Counted from the stretch's first letter, positions 9,779 to 20,561 are shown. The stretch: 64,000 nt of DNA from Shinisaurus crocodilurus (GCA_021292165.1 CM037878.1:252206968-252270967); one strand, 5' to 3'. Numbers and translations are program-made. Notes: generated from the letters alone by a model not told the origin.

Positions 9779-9920
9779 AGCACCTCTTGTGTTTGAACCC
9801 CAGTGCTTATCGCCGCCCCTCGCCAGCCGCATAAAGAGCATGATGGATTGGCCTTCTATGGATATCTGTACCAAATGTGAGCAACATCTTCTGGAGATCC
9901 TCTCCCACCAGCCTCCTTGA
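9779..9920 (+). CDS. SPIRE-like FYVE-related zinc-finger protein, terminal coding exon (stop included)
   Basis: The acceptor ACTTCCAG opens an exon whose first base completes the split Arg codon. It then encodes 46 residues ending at TGA (9918-9920). The C-terminal part includes SRIKSMMDWPSMDICTKC and LLEILSHQPP-stop. The CTKC pair (C108/C111 of the visible peptide) is the fourth CxxC, completing eight zinc ligands in FYVE order. The tryptophan-containing MxDWxxM segment just before it parallels the same position in SPIRE proteins. The four exons total 372 coding nt (124 codons) with no stop or frameshift, arguing for a live gene. The extended basic tail I recall after the last pair in SPIRE1 is absent. 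The basic RRHH-type motif of lipid-binding FYVE fingers is also absent, so PI3P binding should not be assumed. Confidence 0.8.
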
Positions 9921-10605
9921 GGAAAAGACCCTTATCATGGACTGAACTGGAAATGTCTCCCCTCCTGTGTAAAATATGACAAATGTAAATCATTGACCTT
10001 AAAGGCCTAAACAGAAGGATCCCTGCTAGCTTTTTTCCCTCTCTAGTCCTGAAGGGCTGGATACTGTTGACATGACTTGGCACGCTGTACTTAAAAAAAA
10101 AAGAAGCACACCTCACTGTCTTCATGGCATAAATACTGAAGCATTTTCATAAGCCATGCCTTTCATATCCTATCCTTTCACAGTTGCCACCTCTTAAGAC
10201 CAAATGTCTAGGACATGACACTCAAGCTCACTTGATGACTACATGCTTGTGCTTAGAATAATAGGCACTGGTTCACAAGACCAAGGGGAAATAGAGTTTT
10301 TATCATGGCACTAAACCTTTTATAATGGCACTAAAAATTGGTCACCAGGGAAGGGCGGGCGGTAGTTGTTCATCCTGTACAGGATTTTAGCAAATTTTGT
10401 AGTACCTTTTACTTGTTTTTTCCCAATGTGCTGAGTCAGAAGATGGCAACCTCCAGATTTGAGCATAGGCAAGTTTATTTTATATGGGTATCTTCATTTT
10501 TTGGCTTTAAACATAATATGTCTTCCTGTTGTTCCAAGCAGGAAGCCACTGTTATTTTCTGCAAAGATGGATTTGAAGAAATAAAGAGCATTTTGGTGAA
10601 ACTGG
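9921..10605 (+). other. Probable 3' untranslated region
   Basis: No coding frame continues past TGA 9918-9920. The sequence is AT-rich without a recognised transposon, and an AATAAA signal lies at 10580-10585, followed by a G/T-rich and then TG-repeat stretch. The exact cleavage site is an estimate. Confidence 0.5.
10580..10585 (+). promoter_or_regulatory. Candidate poly(A) signal AATAAA
   Basis: A canonical hexamer about 660 bp after the stop codon and the first canonical one I noticed on this strand in the UTR. A GT-rich tract follows from 10600 on. Confidence 0.45.
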
Positions 10606-10649
10606 TGAAAAGGCTGAAAGGTTTAGAAGGTGGAGAGTGGCACTTCAGT

Positions 10650-10650
<1 letters not shown>

Positions 10651-10702
<52 letters not shown>
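10651..10702. repeat. Compound (TG)n(AG)n microsatellite
   Basis: A TG run to about 10673 followed by an AG run. Both strands show spurious open frames through it. Confidence 0.95.
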
Positions 10703-10704
<2 letters not shown>

Positions 10705-10705
<1 letters not shown>

Positions 10706-11851
10706 AGGGATGTTGAAGAGTCCATGGTTTCGAGTCATGAGTCTTTGGACCCGAGTCTCAAGTCCGAGTCCTTGGTCCAAAATGGTGACTCACAAGTAAC
10801 AAGTCACTCCCAAAGCTGACTCCACGAGTCCCTATTAAAATCAATGGGGTTTTTTCTAGTGGTGGGACCGAGCCTGGAGTTGGCTGGAGGCTCGCTCCGG
10901 GCTCGGCCCCCCCGCGAGCGGCGGCGGCCCCCCCGCGAGCGACGCAGAGCGTTCTCCGCGCCGCTCAAGCCACTGCCGGAGAAAACCCCCGTGCATAGCC
11001 CCGCCACTGCCGCTGGACACCCCCCCCCCGCCGCCTACACGCCGCCTCCGCCACCCACGCTCTGTTTTGGCTGGAGAAACCAGGGCAACAGGGCTTAAAC
11101 AGCCCTGTTGCCCTGGTTTCCCGCACCAAAAGCAGAGCGTGGGGGTCCAGCGCGACGGAGCAGGGTCCCATTGCGTCACTTCCTCCGCGCCGGAAGTGAC
11201 GCGACGGGACCAGCAGATGGGGAGGCAGGCTCCGCAGAGCCGGAGAGCCTGCAGGTAAGCCCACGCGGGTGGCTGAGTAGCCCGGCGGACACGAGCAGGC
11301 CCAGTTCGGGCCTTGCTCCTGTCTGCCGGGCTACTCGGGTACATCCCTAGTTTCCCAACAAAATAAGGCTATTTCAGATGTGTGGCTTAAATAAATTCTA
11401 GGCACAAGTGTGCCTTTTTATTTCAAAACTCTGCAACTGATTTTGGCAAGAACAGACCAGGCAGACAAACCCAAAATAACCAGACAGGCAGAGGAGGCAG
11501 GGAACCCCAAAGCAGGCAGGCAGAGGCCTTTGTCTTGGACAATTCAACTGTTGAACAGGTCAAGAAGAGACCAGGCAGGCAGAGGAGGCTGGGAACTCCA
11601 GACCAGGCAGGCAGAGGCAGCCAAACCCAAAATGTCTGAAAGGTTGCATTTTAGGAAAATTATTTTAAAAAATACACTTGCTGTACTTCCTAAAACCTAT
11701 CCATGTTGCATTTGAGGAACACGATTTTAGAACACGAGTCCTTGGTCTTGAGTCGAGTCTCAAATCCCATTAAAAATATTGGGACTCGAGTCAGAGTGGG
11801 GACTCAGTCCGACTCATGAGTCGAGTCCTGGAGTCCGAGTCCCCATCTCTG
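10705..11851. mobile_element. GAGTC-rich hAT-like element, copy 2, carrying a nested element
   Basis: It starts CAGGGATGTTGAAGAG and ends CCCATCTCTG, matching the ends of the copy at 2953. Flanks AGAGCGAG (10697-10704) and AGAGAGGG (11852-11859) agree at 6 of 8 positions. It shares the GAGTC arrays, the TAAATAAATTCTAGGCACAA phrase and the AGGCAGGCAGAGG part with copy 1. The segment after AAACCCAAAATGTCTGA differs completely (11640-11735 here, 3399-3590 there). A 493-bp GC-rich element has inserted after AATCAATGGGG. Confidence 0.78.
10857..11349 (+). mobile_element. GC-rich TAG-ended hAT-like element, copy A (493 bp)
   Basis: The ends TAGTGGTGGGACC and (inverted) TAGGGATGTACC are imperfect terminal inverted repeats. 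The element interrupts the GAGTC-rich copy exactly where copy 1 is continuous (AATGGGGTTTCCCCCCAAC). The interior has a hairpin at 11058-11147 built on AACCAGGGCAACAGGGC and its inverse, and another at 11173-11204 (GCGTCACTTCC / GGAAGTGACGC). A second, reversed copy is at 62107-62875. Flanking 8-mers do not match well, so superfamily is inferred from the ends. Confidence 0.7.
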
Positions 11852-12393
11852 AGAGAGGGAGAGCACAAGATCTCACTAAACTGATTTCTTCCCCACGAAT
11901 CGCCACATCTGTGAGTAGTGGTGAACATCTCCACCCAACATGGGCTGTCTTTGCTGTCATCTCCAGGAAAAAACACCCCTGTTTGGGTGTGTGCATTTTA
12001 ATCTATTTATTTTAAGGGGTTTATACTCCATTCTTCAATAGGTTCCCAGCAGTAGTGAATCAGCAGAGTTGGTAATTTAATATTCAGGTAAAATGCAAGA
12101 TAAAGGATTGATCTATGATATGCAGCTATACATTTTTACCTTCTCGCAACTTCTGAAGTGTTTTCCATGATACTAGAAAATATACATCTTTCTCCCCCCC
12201 CCTTTGTCCAAATACTCCAAAGCTAGGAACAATATATAGAATACTGATGGATGAACATTTCAGCAGTGCATCCAGAGAAGTGGCTGAAATACTAGAGCTT
12301 ACAGGTATTGAATATGCCTGTCTCTACAGGATAACTGGTGAACTATGTGGAAAAGGCATGTTCTGCAATCTAGTCTAAGAGGATGTTCTAGGT
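11852..12393. other. Unassigned sequence with an old LINE tail
   Basis: Around 12000-12060, TTTATTTTAAGGGGTTTATACTCC resembles a reversed L2 3' end. Nothing else is recognised. Confidence 0.4.
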
Positions 12394-12529
12394 CAGGGCT
12401 CTCCAACCTTGGGTCCCCAGATGTTGCTGGACTACAGCTCCCAGAATCCCTTGCCATTAGCCATACTGGCTGGGTATGCTGGCAGCTGTAGGCCAGCAAC
12501 ATCTGGGGACCCAAGGTTGGAGAGCCCTG
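12394..12529. mobile_element. hAT-like foldback MITE (CAGGGCTCTCCAACC family), copy 2
   Basis: A 136-bp foldback with the same ends and length as the copy at 6315, in opposite orientation. Flanks TTCTAGGT (12386-12393) and CTCTAGGT (12530-12537) form an 8-bp duplication with one mismatch. Confidence 0.88.
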
Positions 12530-12717
12530 CTCTAGGTAGTAATATTGCTCTGCATAGTGCCATGATGGAAACATATGAGTGCATACCAGGCCTGATAGTC
12601 TAGCAAGGCTTCTTATGGCCACAATAGATGAGTAGAATTTTAAAATGCAAAGGTAGCTGTGTTGCCATAATTCCAAATTCCTTATTTATTTTATTATAAA
12701 ATATAATTATTTTATAT

Positions 12718-12866
12718 TTTACAACAACCCTGTGAAGGTAGGTTAGGCTGAGAGTCAGTGACTGGCCCCCCAAAAAGTGAGCTTCATGACCAAGTGGGAG
12801 CTAGAACCTGTATTTCCTGAGTCCCAGTGCAACACACTAACCACTAAACCACACTAGCATAGTGCC
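12718..12866 (-). mobile_element. Diverged Sauria-type SINE, minus strand
   Basis: Read on the minus strand it contains GTGTGGTTTAGTGGTTAG, then GGTTCTAGCTCCC as a B-box-like segment, then CAGTCACTGACTCTCAGCCT and CAGGGTTGTTGT. This matches the order of the cleaner copies at 16406 and 31267, and it is more diverged than they are. Confidence 0.75.
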
Positions 12867-13184
12867 CTATATATTAGGGTAATACCTTTCATTAAGCCAA
12901 TTCAAAGGCACAAAAAAAATACAAGCTTTTGGCATCTCTTCGTTAGGCAAAATGTTGCAAAAAGCAGGTGGGGGGGAGGGAAAAAACCTATATTGAAGTC
13001 TGCATCTTTAAAATATGGGAGGAGGCTGCAGACATACAATTTTGAATTAGCCTAATGTGAATATCTGCAGCCTCCTCCCACATTTCATCTTAAGGCTCTG
13101 ACCATGCAGATTCATGACTTCAATATCAAGTCAGCTGTTCTACTCTCTTCCCCAGCTACTCTTTATAACATCTTCCTTGATTAA

Positions 13185-13316
13185 GTGTGCAATCCTATCC
13201 ATGTTTAGACAGAAAAAATTCTACAGTTCCCAGCATTCCCCAGCCAGCATGGCTGGCTGGGAAATGCTGGGAGTTGTAGGACCTTTTTCTTCCTAAACAT
13301 GCATAGGATTGTCCCC
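13185..13316. mobile_element. Harbinger-like foldback MITE, copy at 13.2 kb
   Basis: Arms GTGTGCAATCCTATCCATG and the inverted CATGCATAGGATTGTCCCC are flanked by TAA (13182-13184, 13317-13319). The centre is CCCCAGCCAGCATGGCTGG, near-palindromic. Confidence 0.75.
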
Positions 13317-14470
13317 TAAGGGAATTTGAAAGCTTGCACACTTTTTGTGACCTTTAGTTGGCCTAATAAAGGTAATACCCTAATATCTTGAAGTAGAATT
13401 AAGAAATGCCTCCTTAAAGGTATGAGTACTCAAGTGTCATATAGGGAAACCACTGTTGCCCAGTGAGTTTTCCACAAGAGGGCAGCAAACACTGTAATAT
13501 TCACATCAGCCACATTATATCATTTATATGGCCTTGTGTGTGTGTGTGTGTGATTGCACCAGTTTAATAGGCCTTGCTCCGGAGACTCCTTGGTGGAGCT
13601 GCCACAGTAGATCTTGAATCCAAAGAGAAGTATATCCAGTTACGATGAAGTAGACACACATGCTCTGAAACAGTGGATTTTTAAAACAGAGGTAGGGGGT
13701 TGATTTCTGTTCTATGGATGAATGTAATGAGAAAATTGCATGAGTACTAGGTAGGCTAGTAGTCAATAAATAAGACTACATAAATTGTATAGATTTTTAA
13801 TACTGGAGTATAGACAATCTCTTGAACTAACTACTTTTGAAGAAAAAAGTTAAAGGACAGAGCAGTGGCCCTGTGAACTCCAAAGAAAATGGAGTCTGAA
13901 TCTTTTTTACTGAAGGAAAACCTCCAAATTATTTTATTTCATAAAATATTTTTGTCCATAGAAGTCCTTGTGACCCAGAAATGCAGTGTTTATTTGACTT
14001 ATCTGTGGTGTTGACAGAAGTGTCACCCACAGCTTAGCCTTTCTTATATGTTCTCTTCATTGTCAAGTCTCAATCACAGAGTGCATGAAATAATATAAGG
14101 ACACATTGCTTCCCCTCAAATAGCCCCCAAAACATCTGATGTGGGGGGAGGGCAGAAGCAAGGACTTCAAGGCCACTTTCCCTACCCTCACCCAACACTG
14201 AAAGGACTTTTAGCCATTGGGCGAGTTGAACCCTAGCCCTGTAGTTCAGCACTGATAAGGCCTCATAGTCATAGGCCATCATGGAGGGTATTAAGAAACA
14301 AGTGGAAAACCTATATTTCAAATGTTTGTTTTCTGCCATGTATAGAAATGCCAAACTTAAGCCCAACTTTCTTACCAATAAAGAGATAACAATCTTGTTT
14401 TTGGTACGGTAGCTTAAAGTTCATTCTTTTCCTACTTTCTTATCCTGTTCCTGCTGTCCTCTAGGATGGA
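13317..14470. other. Unassigned non-coding sequence
   Basis: A short TG run at 13537-13552 is the only recognisable repeat. Frames such as 14070-14378 (minus) lack splice or homology support. Confidence 0.4.
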
Positions 14471-14700
14471 GTAGGCAAGCTTTTTGGACTGTGGGCACAT
14501 TTGGCAATTTGAGAAACTGTCCTGGGCACCATCAGAAAATGGCTGCCATGGGAGGTGTGACAAAGAACAAGTGACCTGCCCAAAAGACTGAGTACAAGGC
14601 AGAGGTGGTGTCTGAGTCCCAACACAACAAACAACTCATTTGAAGCCAGCAGTTTTCAGCACCAACATAAACCTGTTTCACAGCAACCCTACCTGCTGGT
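14471..14700 (+). repeat. Dispersed repeat pair, copy 1 (unclassified)
   Basis: It shares the order GTGGGCACATTTG, GTCCTGGGCA, AAAATGGCTGCCAT, GGAGGTGTGAC and GACTGAGTACAAGGCAGAGG with 28311-28530. Both copies are in the same orientation and moderately diverged. Ends are not clear enough to assign a class. Confidence 0.65.
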
Positions 14701-14991
14701 AAGAAAATGAGTTATACGGTAATTTTTTTTTTTAAGTGGGACAGGTAAGGCACCAAAAAAGGTGTCTAGGAGTGCATTGGTGCTTGCAACTGATCATCTG
14801 CAAAGAGTCTTGGATTTCAGGATTGACACTGAAGAGTCATACCATATTTATGTTCATAAGTCTTGCCTTCATATGACTGATAGCAGGAGTATCCTCCATA
14901 TTGGCTTTGTGAAACTTGGAGCAGTGCTGTCATGACTGAAAGCATGCAGTGAATTCCCAATATTGTATGAGGTTAAAAATAGATGGCCATG

Positions 14992-15046
14992 GAATGCTGG
15001 GAGTTGTAGGATGTTTTTCTGTCTAAACATACATAGGATTGCTTCT
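14992..15046. mobile_element. Half copy of the Harbinger-like foldback MITE
   Basis: Only the right arm is present: GAATGCTGGGAGTTGTAGGA, then TTTTTCTGTCTAAACATACA and TAGGATTGC. Confidence 0.65.
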
Positions 15047-15344
15047 TAAATGTTCTTAAGTAAATATGAATTCAGCGAACATCCCTTGCTAGTCTCTTAA
15101 GTGTTGGTTGGGGTGAGGGAGGGAACTGCCTGCTATGATTTATTTTATTGTTAACTTTAATGATTCAGCCTCATGATTGTTCAGAGCTCTTGATTTTGGG
15201 GCCCTATATATTTCATAACTGTAAGAAGAAAACATTTGATCAAGCATCTTTGAGAACCCACAATACACCCAAATACAGGGCAGGAAGAGACATGGTTCAT
15301 AAGAGACATAGTGTCTATACATGTCCCAATTCTTGTAGAAATAA

Positions 15345-15347
<3 letters not shown>

Positions 15348-15388
<41 letters not shown>
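15348..15388. repeat. (TG)n microsatellite
   Basis: About 20 TG units. Confidence 0.95.
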
Positions 15389-15390
<2 letters not shown>

Positions 15391-15875
15391 GCTGAAATGT
15401 CTGTTTCACCACCAATGTAGAAATACAGTACATGGATGGCTAAAAGCTCTATAACAAAGCTTCTGGGGACACATTCTGGCTTGATCTCAGTACTGCTTAT
15501 ACCTACTTAGCTCATAGCTCTCACAGAATGGCAGCAGGCTCTTTTGTTCTCTAGAGTTTTTATGAGACAATATCTGTCAAACTAATCTATGGAGATAAAT
15601 CAAACACACAGCCATGGTTGTTAAAAGCTGTGAGTGGCTTCCTTTTGCCATTTATTGTGGCCAGTTATAAAAGAAAATGTAGAAATATGGGGGTGGAGGG
15701 TAGGAGTGGGCAGAAAAGTGTGGTTCCCACCACCATGCAAAAGTGATTTCTTAGGTTCCACCACCCATGAAAGAATAACATTCTAAGGCTGCCATATCAA
15801 AAGACTGAATTAATATAAAATGTTCTATTTTGCATGCAGATGCTTCTAAGGGCAAGTTATACATTTATTTAGGCT

Positions 15876-15960
15876 GCAACCCTATACACACTTACCTGGA
15901 AGTAAGTTTCATTGAACTTAATGGTGCTTACTTTTGAGTAGACATGCATAAAATTGTGCT
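15876..15960. repeat. Short foldback repeat (ACTTACCTGGAAGTAAG type)
   Basis: CTGCAACCCTATACACACTT, then GGAAGTAAGTTTCATTGAAC and TTTTGAGTAGACATGCAT form the two arms of a reptile MITE also present at 46990-47140 and, partially, 2777-2850. Confidence 0.6.
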
Positions 15961-16405
15961 GCTAATTATCAGTCTAAAAAAGGATTGCCTTCTCTTGTAT
16001 GAGCCTGCCTACTGAGGGCACCTTTAGAGCCCCTCCTGTGTATCGGTATACCGATAGATTCTTTTGGTGAAATCTTCTAACATTGAAGTCTTTATACATG
16101 GTGCTGTGGCAAACAGCCATGGCAGAAAAATTACCAACTGAAACTATCTAAAGGAAAAGTCAAAATATCTGCTTTTTATAAAATATGACATGATTTTATT
16201 GTAATGACAAATCAGGGACATACACAGCAATATCTGTCAAAGCCTTTCTCGGATTATGGAAGAGACTAAATATAATTCGTTATTATAAAGAAAACCTCCA
16301 AATAACCAATGGATTTCAAAAGTAAAGAGGGGTGAACATTAAATGTAATACCCTGTCAACAACTGGATTAAAATTCAATGTGTGTGTTTATTTGTCATTG
16401 TAAGT

Positions 16406-16660
16406 GAGAGCCAGTGTGGTGTAGTGGTTAGAGTGTTGGACTGGGACTCAGGAGATCCAGGTTCTAGTCCCCGCTCGGCCATGAAACTCACTGGGTGACT
16501 TTGGGCCAGTCACTGACTCTCAGCCTAACCTACCTCACAGGGTTGTTGTGAGGATAAAATGGAGAGGAGGAGGAGGATTATGTAAGCCGCCTTGGGTTCC
16601 TTTCAGGAAAAAAGACGGGGTATAAAATAAATAGAATAAATAAAATAAATAATAAAAATA
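16406..16660 (+). mobile_element. Sauria-type tRNA-derived SINE, full length
   Basis: The tRNA-related head GAGAGCCAGTGTGGTGTAGT contains an A-box-like TGTAGTGGTTAGAG and a B box GGTTCTAGTCC. The body has CTCAGCCTAACCTACC and CAGGGTTGTTGTGAGGATAA. The tail GGGTATAAAATAAATAGAATAAATA is the RTE/BovB-like 3' end used by this family. It is one of the main marks of a squamate genome here. Confidence 0.9.
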
Positions 16661-16817
16661 AGTTTTTTAAAAAGAAGTTGCCTGCAGCTCTGCATTGTAT
16701 GTAAGCAAGCCTTTATCTTTAGTAGCAGAGGGGGGGAAATGACTTATTGGCCAAAATATGATTATATACAATGAGTAGGACAAGCATTAACAATCATAGT
16801 GGATATTCTGTTATAGC

Positions 16818-17071
16818 TAGGGGTATGTATGCACTGACCACACGATCGGGTTCACACCCCAGTTCAGCTCAGAGTGATTTGGAAGCCCCCGACTTTGACA
16901 CAGGTCTGAATATGAATCTCAATCCAGAAATCCAAATCTGTATGCCTTCTATTGACTATCATTGGAAATCAACCAATGGCTTTAACTTTTCTGTTGTTCT
17001 CCCAGATCTGTCAGAATCAACCCAATTCAGTTCTGGATTTGGGATTCAGCCGAATGTGATGCACACCCCTA
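16818..17071. mobile_element. hAT-like non-autonomous element, 254 bp
   Basis: Ends TAGGGGTATGTATGCAC and the inverted TAGGGGTGTGCATCAC. Flanks GTTATAGC (16810-16817) and GTTATTAC (17072-17079) agree at 6 of 8 positions. The frame through it is not a recognisable transposase. Confidence 0.7.
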
Positions 17072-17149
17072 GTTATTACCAGTGCCCACTAACATTTTGA
17101 CTTAGAAAAATAAACACTCTAGTTTTATCTTAAGGGAAGATTTGGGGAA

Positions 17150-17465
17150 TACCATGGAATCTTCCTGCGCGTGGCAGCCAGATTTCCCTAATTAACCCAT
17201 ACCAGTGTGGCTTGCCATGTCATCTAAACCTGGGCGGCATGGTTTGTTTCGGGTAGACAGCAGCCCTCAAGTAACCCAACAACAGCCCATGGCTTATTTG
17301 AGGGTTGCTGCCCATACCAAACAAGACATATGCTGCCCAGGTTCGGACAGCACAGCAAGCTGCACTAGTGTAGGTAATTAGGGAAATCCAACCAGCATGC
17401 ACAGCATCAGCAACAAGCCACAGCAGCTTGTTTCAAGCACAATGATCGTGGGAACCAGGTAACTT
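17150..17465. mobile_element. Foldback element related to the copy at 30697
   Basis: GGCTTGCCATGTCATCTAAACC and the inverse-type CCCAGGTTCGGACAGCAC flank a palindromic core with CAGCCCTCAAGTAACCC and TTATTTGAGGGTTGCTG. It ends near ATGATCGTGGGAACCAGG. Confidence 0.6.
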
Positions 17466-19139
17466 TAACAAGCAGCAAAAACCCTCGCCATGACCCAAAC
17501 CACTTTCTCTTGGGCTGTAGCTGTTCCATGATGGGTACATATGAAAACATTCCATGTGGATGGACTATGCAGTAAGGGCCAAATTATACATAATGTGGAA
17601 GATCCGTGATCAAATCCTCTGATGGCTTTTTAAAAGCTCAGTTGCAGCTGTACGGTTATATGTGTATGAGAGAAATGGATTTGAGCACTGGCATTGGGGG
17701 AGGGGATGTTTAACCTTTTGCCCTGTGCCATTTTTGTGACTGAAATTGCCCCACCACCCCAGCTGCTATTAGCCCCACGGTGAGGGGAGTAAAGGTACAA
17801 AATGGATACCTGTTTTTTTTGTTCCCAAGCAAGGGAAATGGCAGCTTCAGGGGGATGATTTTGAATGGGGAAGTGACAGAGGCTCCAAGGGAAAGGGTTA
17901 AGCACCCTCTCCCAATGCTACTGTCTCAATCCAATCCACACCCACCCACACCTGGTGCTTTTAAGTTTTGTGCATATGTGTATTTTTTAAGTTGAGAGAT
18001 CTAATCACAGGTCTCCCATGTAACATGCAGTTTGGCTCTTAGATTCTCTGCCAACATATATTAGGTTTTGGAGTGTTTATCACCTGGACCACTATCAACC
18101 TATATCACTTTGATGTCTTAAGTACAATACATTTTCAATCACATTCATTCTCTGTTAACCTTACCTTCCCACCCACCCCTTGTCCTCTGTTCCCCTCTGC
18201 CAAAACTCGGATTGTAAGCTCCTTTGAATAGAAGGCTGCTCTTTATGCTTCTGCAACCCATAAATTGTCACATACTTTGATGACTCTGTATAAACAATGA
18301 TATCATGGGTTGGGTTGCATTTCTGTGAATCTTTCGATGTAGACCACATTTCTATGAACATTGTCCAACCTCACAGATGTAGCTCTGGCCTCAAATCATG
18401 CATCTATAGTATTATATTTAAACTAAAGCTGTTACATCCACGTCATCCAGACTGCAATGTATCTTGTTTTCCATGGTTGCTAAGCACTTCTGAAAATGTG
18501 GCCCATAATAAATATTCCTTGGTAGTTTTTGAAATGTGGGTAGGACCTCCATTACTGCATTACCCAGAGTTTCCCACTGTATCTTGTGTTTGCATAACGT
18601 TTGCTCAGGTGCAGTATCTTGGGAAGGGGAACAGTCTCAGTTCTTTCTCTCCCATTGCACACATACTGCCAGAACTTTGCTTTGTTTTCTATTTCCTCTC
18701 AACTTTCTTGGGATATCAATTATTGTCCCAATATGCAGAGGTCTTCTTTGCATACACCTTGGTCAGCATAAACTTTCATTGAGTGTTAATAGGTCTCTCC
18801 CAGAGCAACTATTAAATGTCATTTTTGGTCCTCCCCCTAGAAGTGTTGCTATGTTGGCGCCAAAGAAATGACGACACAACTCAAAGTAATGCCTCTTGCT
18901 GGATAATCTGATAGTAAGAGTAATAAATAAGCTTTCTAGCATCTGAAGTTTCGGATTGTTTGTTCATTTTTGCTTGTTCATTTTTGTTTGGCCCCCAGAT
19001 TCTAGTATTATGAAAACGGGGGCGGGGGGGGGGAGCTGCACCCTATCCAATTTCTTCACACCATGCATAATGCTGTGTGCACCAGGACTGCAGAACCTCC
19101 AGCCCACGAGGCAGCTTAATCTGATCTGCACAGCCTTTT
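17466..19139. other. Unassigned non-coding sequence
   Basis: No exon, RNA gene or clear transposon. Some T-rich and G-rich simple stretches occur near 19020. The frames at 18297-18782 and 18536-18871 have no supporting features. Confidence 0.4.
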
Positions 19140-19460
19140 GGGGTTCCTCCAGTTTACTCAGTCAGAGGGCATTCCCCCCCCCCCACTGCTATCTCTGATC
19201 TGAGATTGGAGATATCAGTGGGAATTCCCCTGCTGGTGAGCACCAGCAGCAGAACCAATGTTATCTCTGATCTGAGAAAGCAGTGGGGACGAGGGGTGGC
19301 GAGCATGAGGACTTGCCTGCTGCACTGGGGAGAGCAGCTGCATGGGTGAGTCCCAGCATTCCCCGCTGCTGCTATCTCCAACCTCGGATAGGAGATAGCG
19401 ACGACGAGCATTGGTACTCTCCCGCCCTGGTGAGAGTGGCAGATCAGAAATAGCTGCGGG
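19140..19460. repeat. Imperfect local repeats of a TATCTCTGATCTGAG motif
   Basis: CTATCTCTGATCTGAGATTGG (19188 on) recurs as TTATCTCTGATCTGAGA (about 19260) and CTATCTCCAACCTCGGATAGG (about 19372), each beside GGAGATA or GCAGTGGGGA-like words. The spacing of roughly 70-110 bp suggests a decayed minisatellite or foldback interior. Confidence 0.5.
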
Positions 19461-19792
19461 GATGAGGGGCACAGACAGTTCCATGTCTCTGTCCAGCGTG
19501 AGGAAAAAAGAAAAGAAAAACGGGGGTGATGTCAGGGAAGGAATTGTAGCTTCTGCAGTGAGAATTTTCAGTGGGACTGTGTGGCATGAGGCGAAAGGGT
19601 TAACTGCCCTCCCTACATCCCACATTCCCAATCCTGATGGTTGGTTCCCCCACCTCTGATATCTAAAAGAAGAACAAACATGATCACGTTTTTCCATGTA
19701 GTTTCGGCTAGTTTGACCCCAAGTTGCTCACCTCTCAAGGGTGTGGGGTGGGTGTGCTGCAATCTGAAAATGTTGCTATGTCTCTGGCACGC

Positions 19793-20547
19793 CAGTCAGT
19801 CAGTCAGTCAGGCGATCACTCGTGACCGAGTAAGATTGTCTTCCAGGATAAAAAAAAAAGAAAAGAAAAGAAAATTTACAAAAAGGAGATTTTAAAAGGA
19901 GGAAAATTCTAAAGAAAATTGTGTAGACTCTAGCGATGGGTCCGTAAGTGACTGTGGAGGCCAATTCTAGATCCACACAGCTTCCCACAGTGAGGACACA
20001 GGTTACCAGATGGAAGATGGTCTTGTAAAGGATTCATTTGACGTGCTTTTCGCTTAGCACGTTTCTCCCTTTCACCTTGCACTCGAGCTTCTTCAAAGTC
20101 CATAGAACCTTTGTGAAAGGCCAACCTCCAGTTAGATCGTTCATGGGCCAGAGCTTCCCAGTTTTTGATGTTCATATTGCATTTTTTTAGATTAGCCTTA
20201 AGAACATCTTTAAACCTCTTATATTGACCACCGGTATTCCGCTTTCCATCCTTGAGTTGGGAATAAAGTAACTGCTTTGGGAGACGGCAGTCAGGCATTT
20301 GAACAACATGACCGGCCCACTGAAGTTGGCGTTGAAGGATCATTTTTTTCAATGCTAGTAGTCTTTGCTTCTTCCAGTACAGTGACATTTGTTCGCCTAT
20401 CTTCCCAAGTAATTCGCAGGATTTTCCGGAGGCAACGTTGATGAAATCTTTCAAGGAAGTGGAAGTGACGTTTATAGATAGTCCATGTTTCGCAGGCATA
20501 CAATAAAGTTGGTAATACAATGGCTTCATAAACCAGTGTTTTGGCAC
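19793..20547 (-). pseudogene. Non-LTR retrotransposon (Vingi/Ingi- or RTE-like) ORF2 C-terminus with C2H2-like finger, frameshifted
   Basis: The minus strand carries a recognisable end of a LINE ORF2. The segment YACETWTIYKRH-FLERFHQRCLR (about 20503-20400) is followed, in another frame, by QWAGHVVQMPD-LPKQLLY, a conserved KRFKDVLK block and a final CPHCGKLCGSRIGLHSHLRTH. That last motif is a single C2H2-type finger at the very C-terminus. A shift between the two frames falls in an A-run (T-run on +) at about 20340-20350, so the copy is dead. Downstream, CCTGGAAGACAATCTTACTC and a (TGAC)n tail (19793-19812 as CAGT repeats on +) mark its 3' end. The clade is uncertain. Confidence 0.75.
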
Positions 20548-20561
20548 TCTAGTATCTAAGG

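Noticed and set aside
10856..11344. 162-codon minus-strand frame in GC-rich DNA
   Set aside because: It coincides with the GC-rich nested transposon; frames are open on both strands because stop codons are rare at this composition.
19930..20547. Host zinc-finger gene suggested by the C2H2-like terminus
   Set aside because: The upstream blocks are LINE ORF2 sequence, the frame is broken, and a (TGAC)n LINE tail follows.
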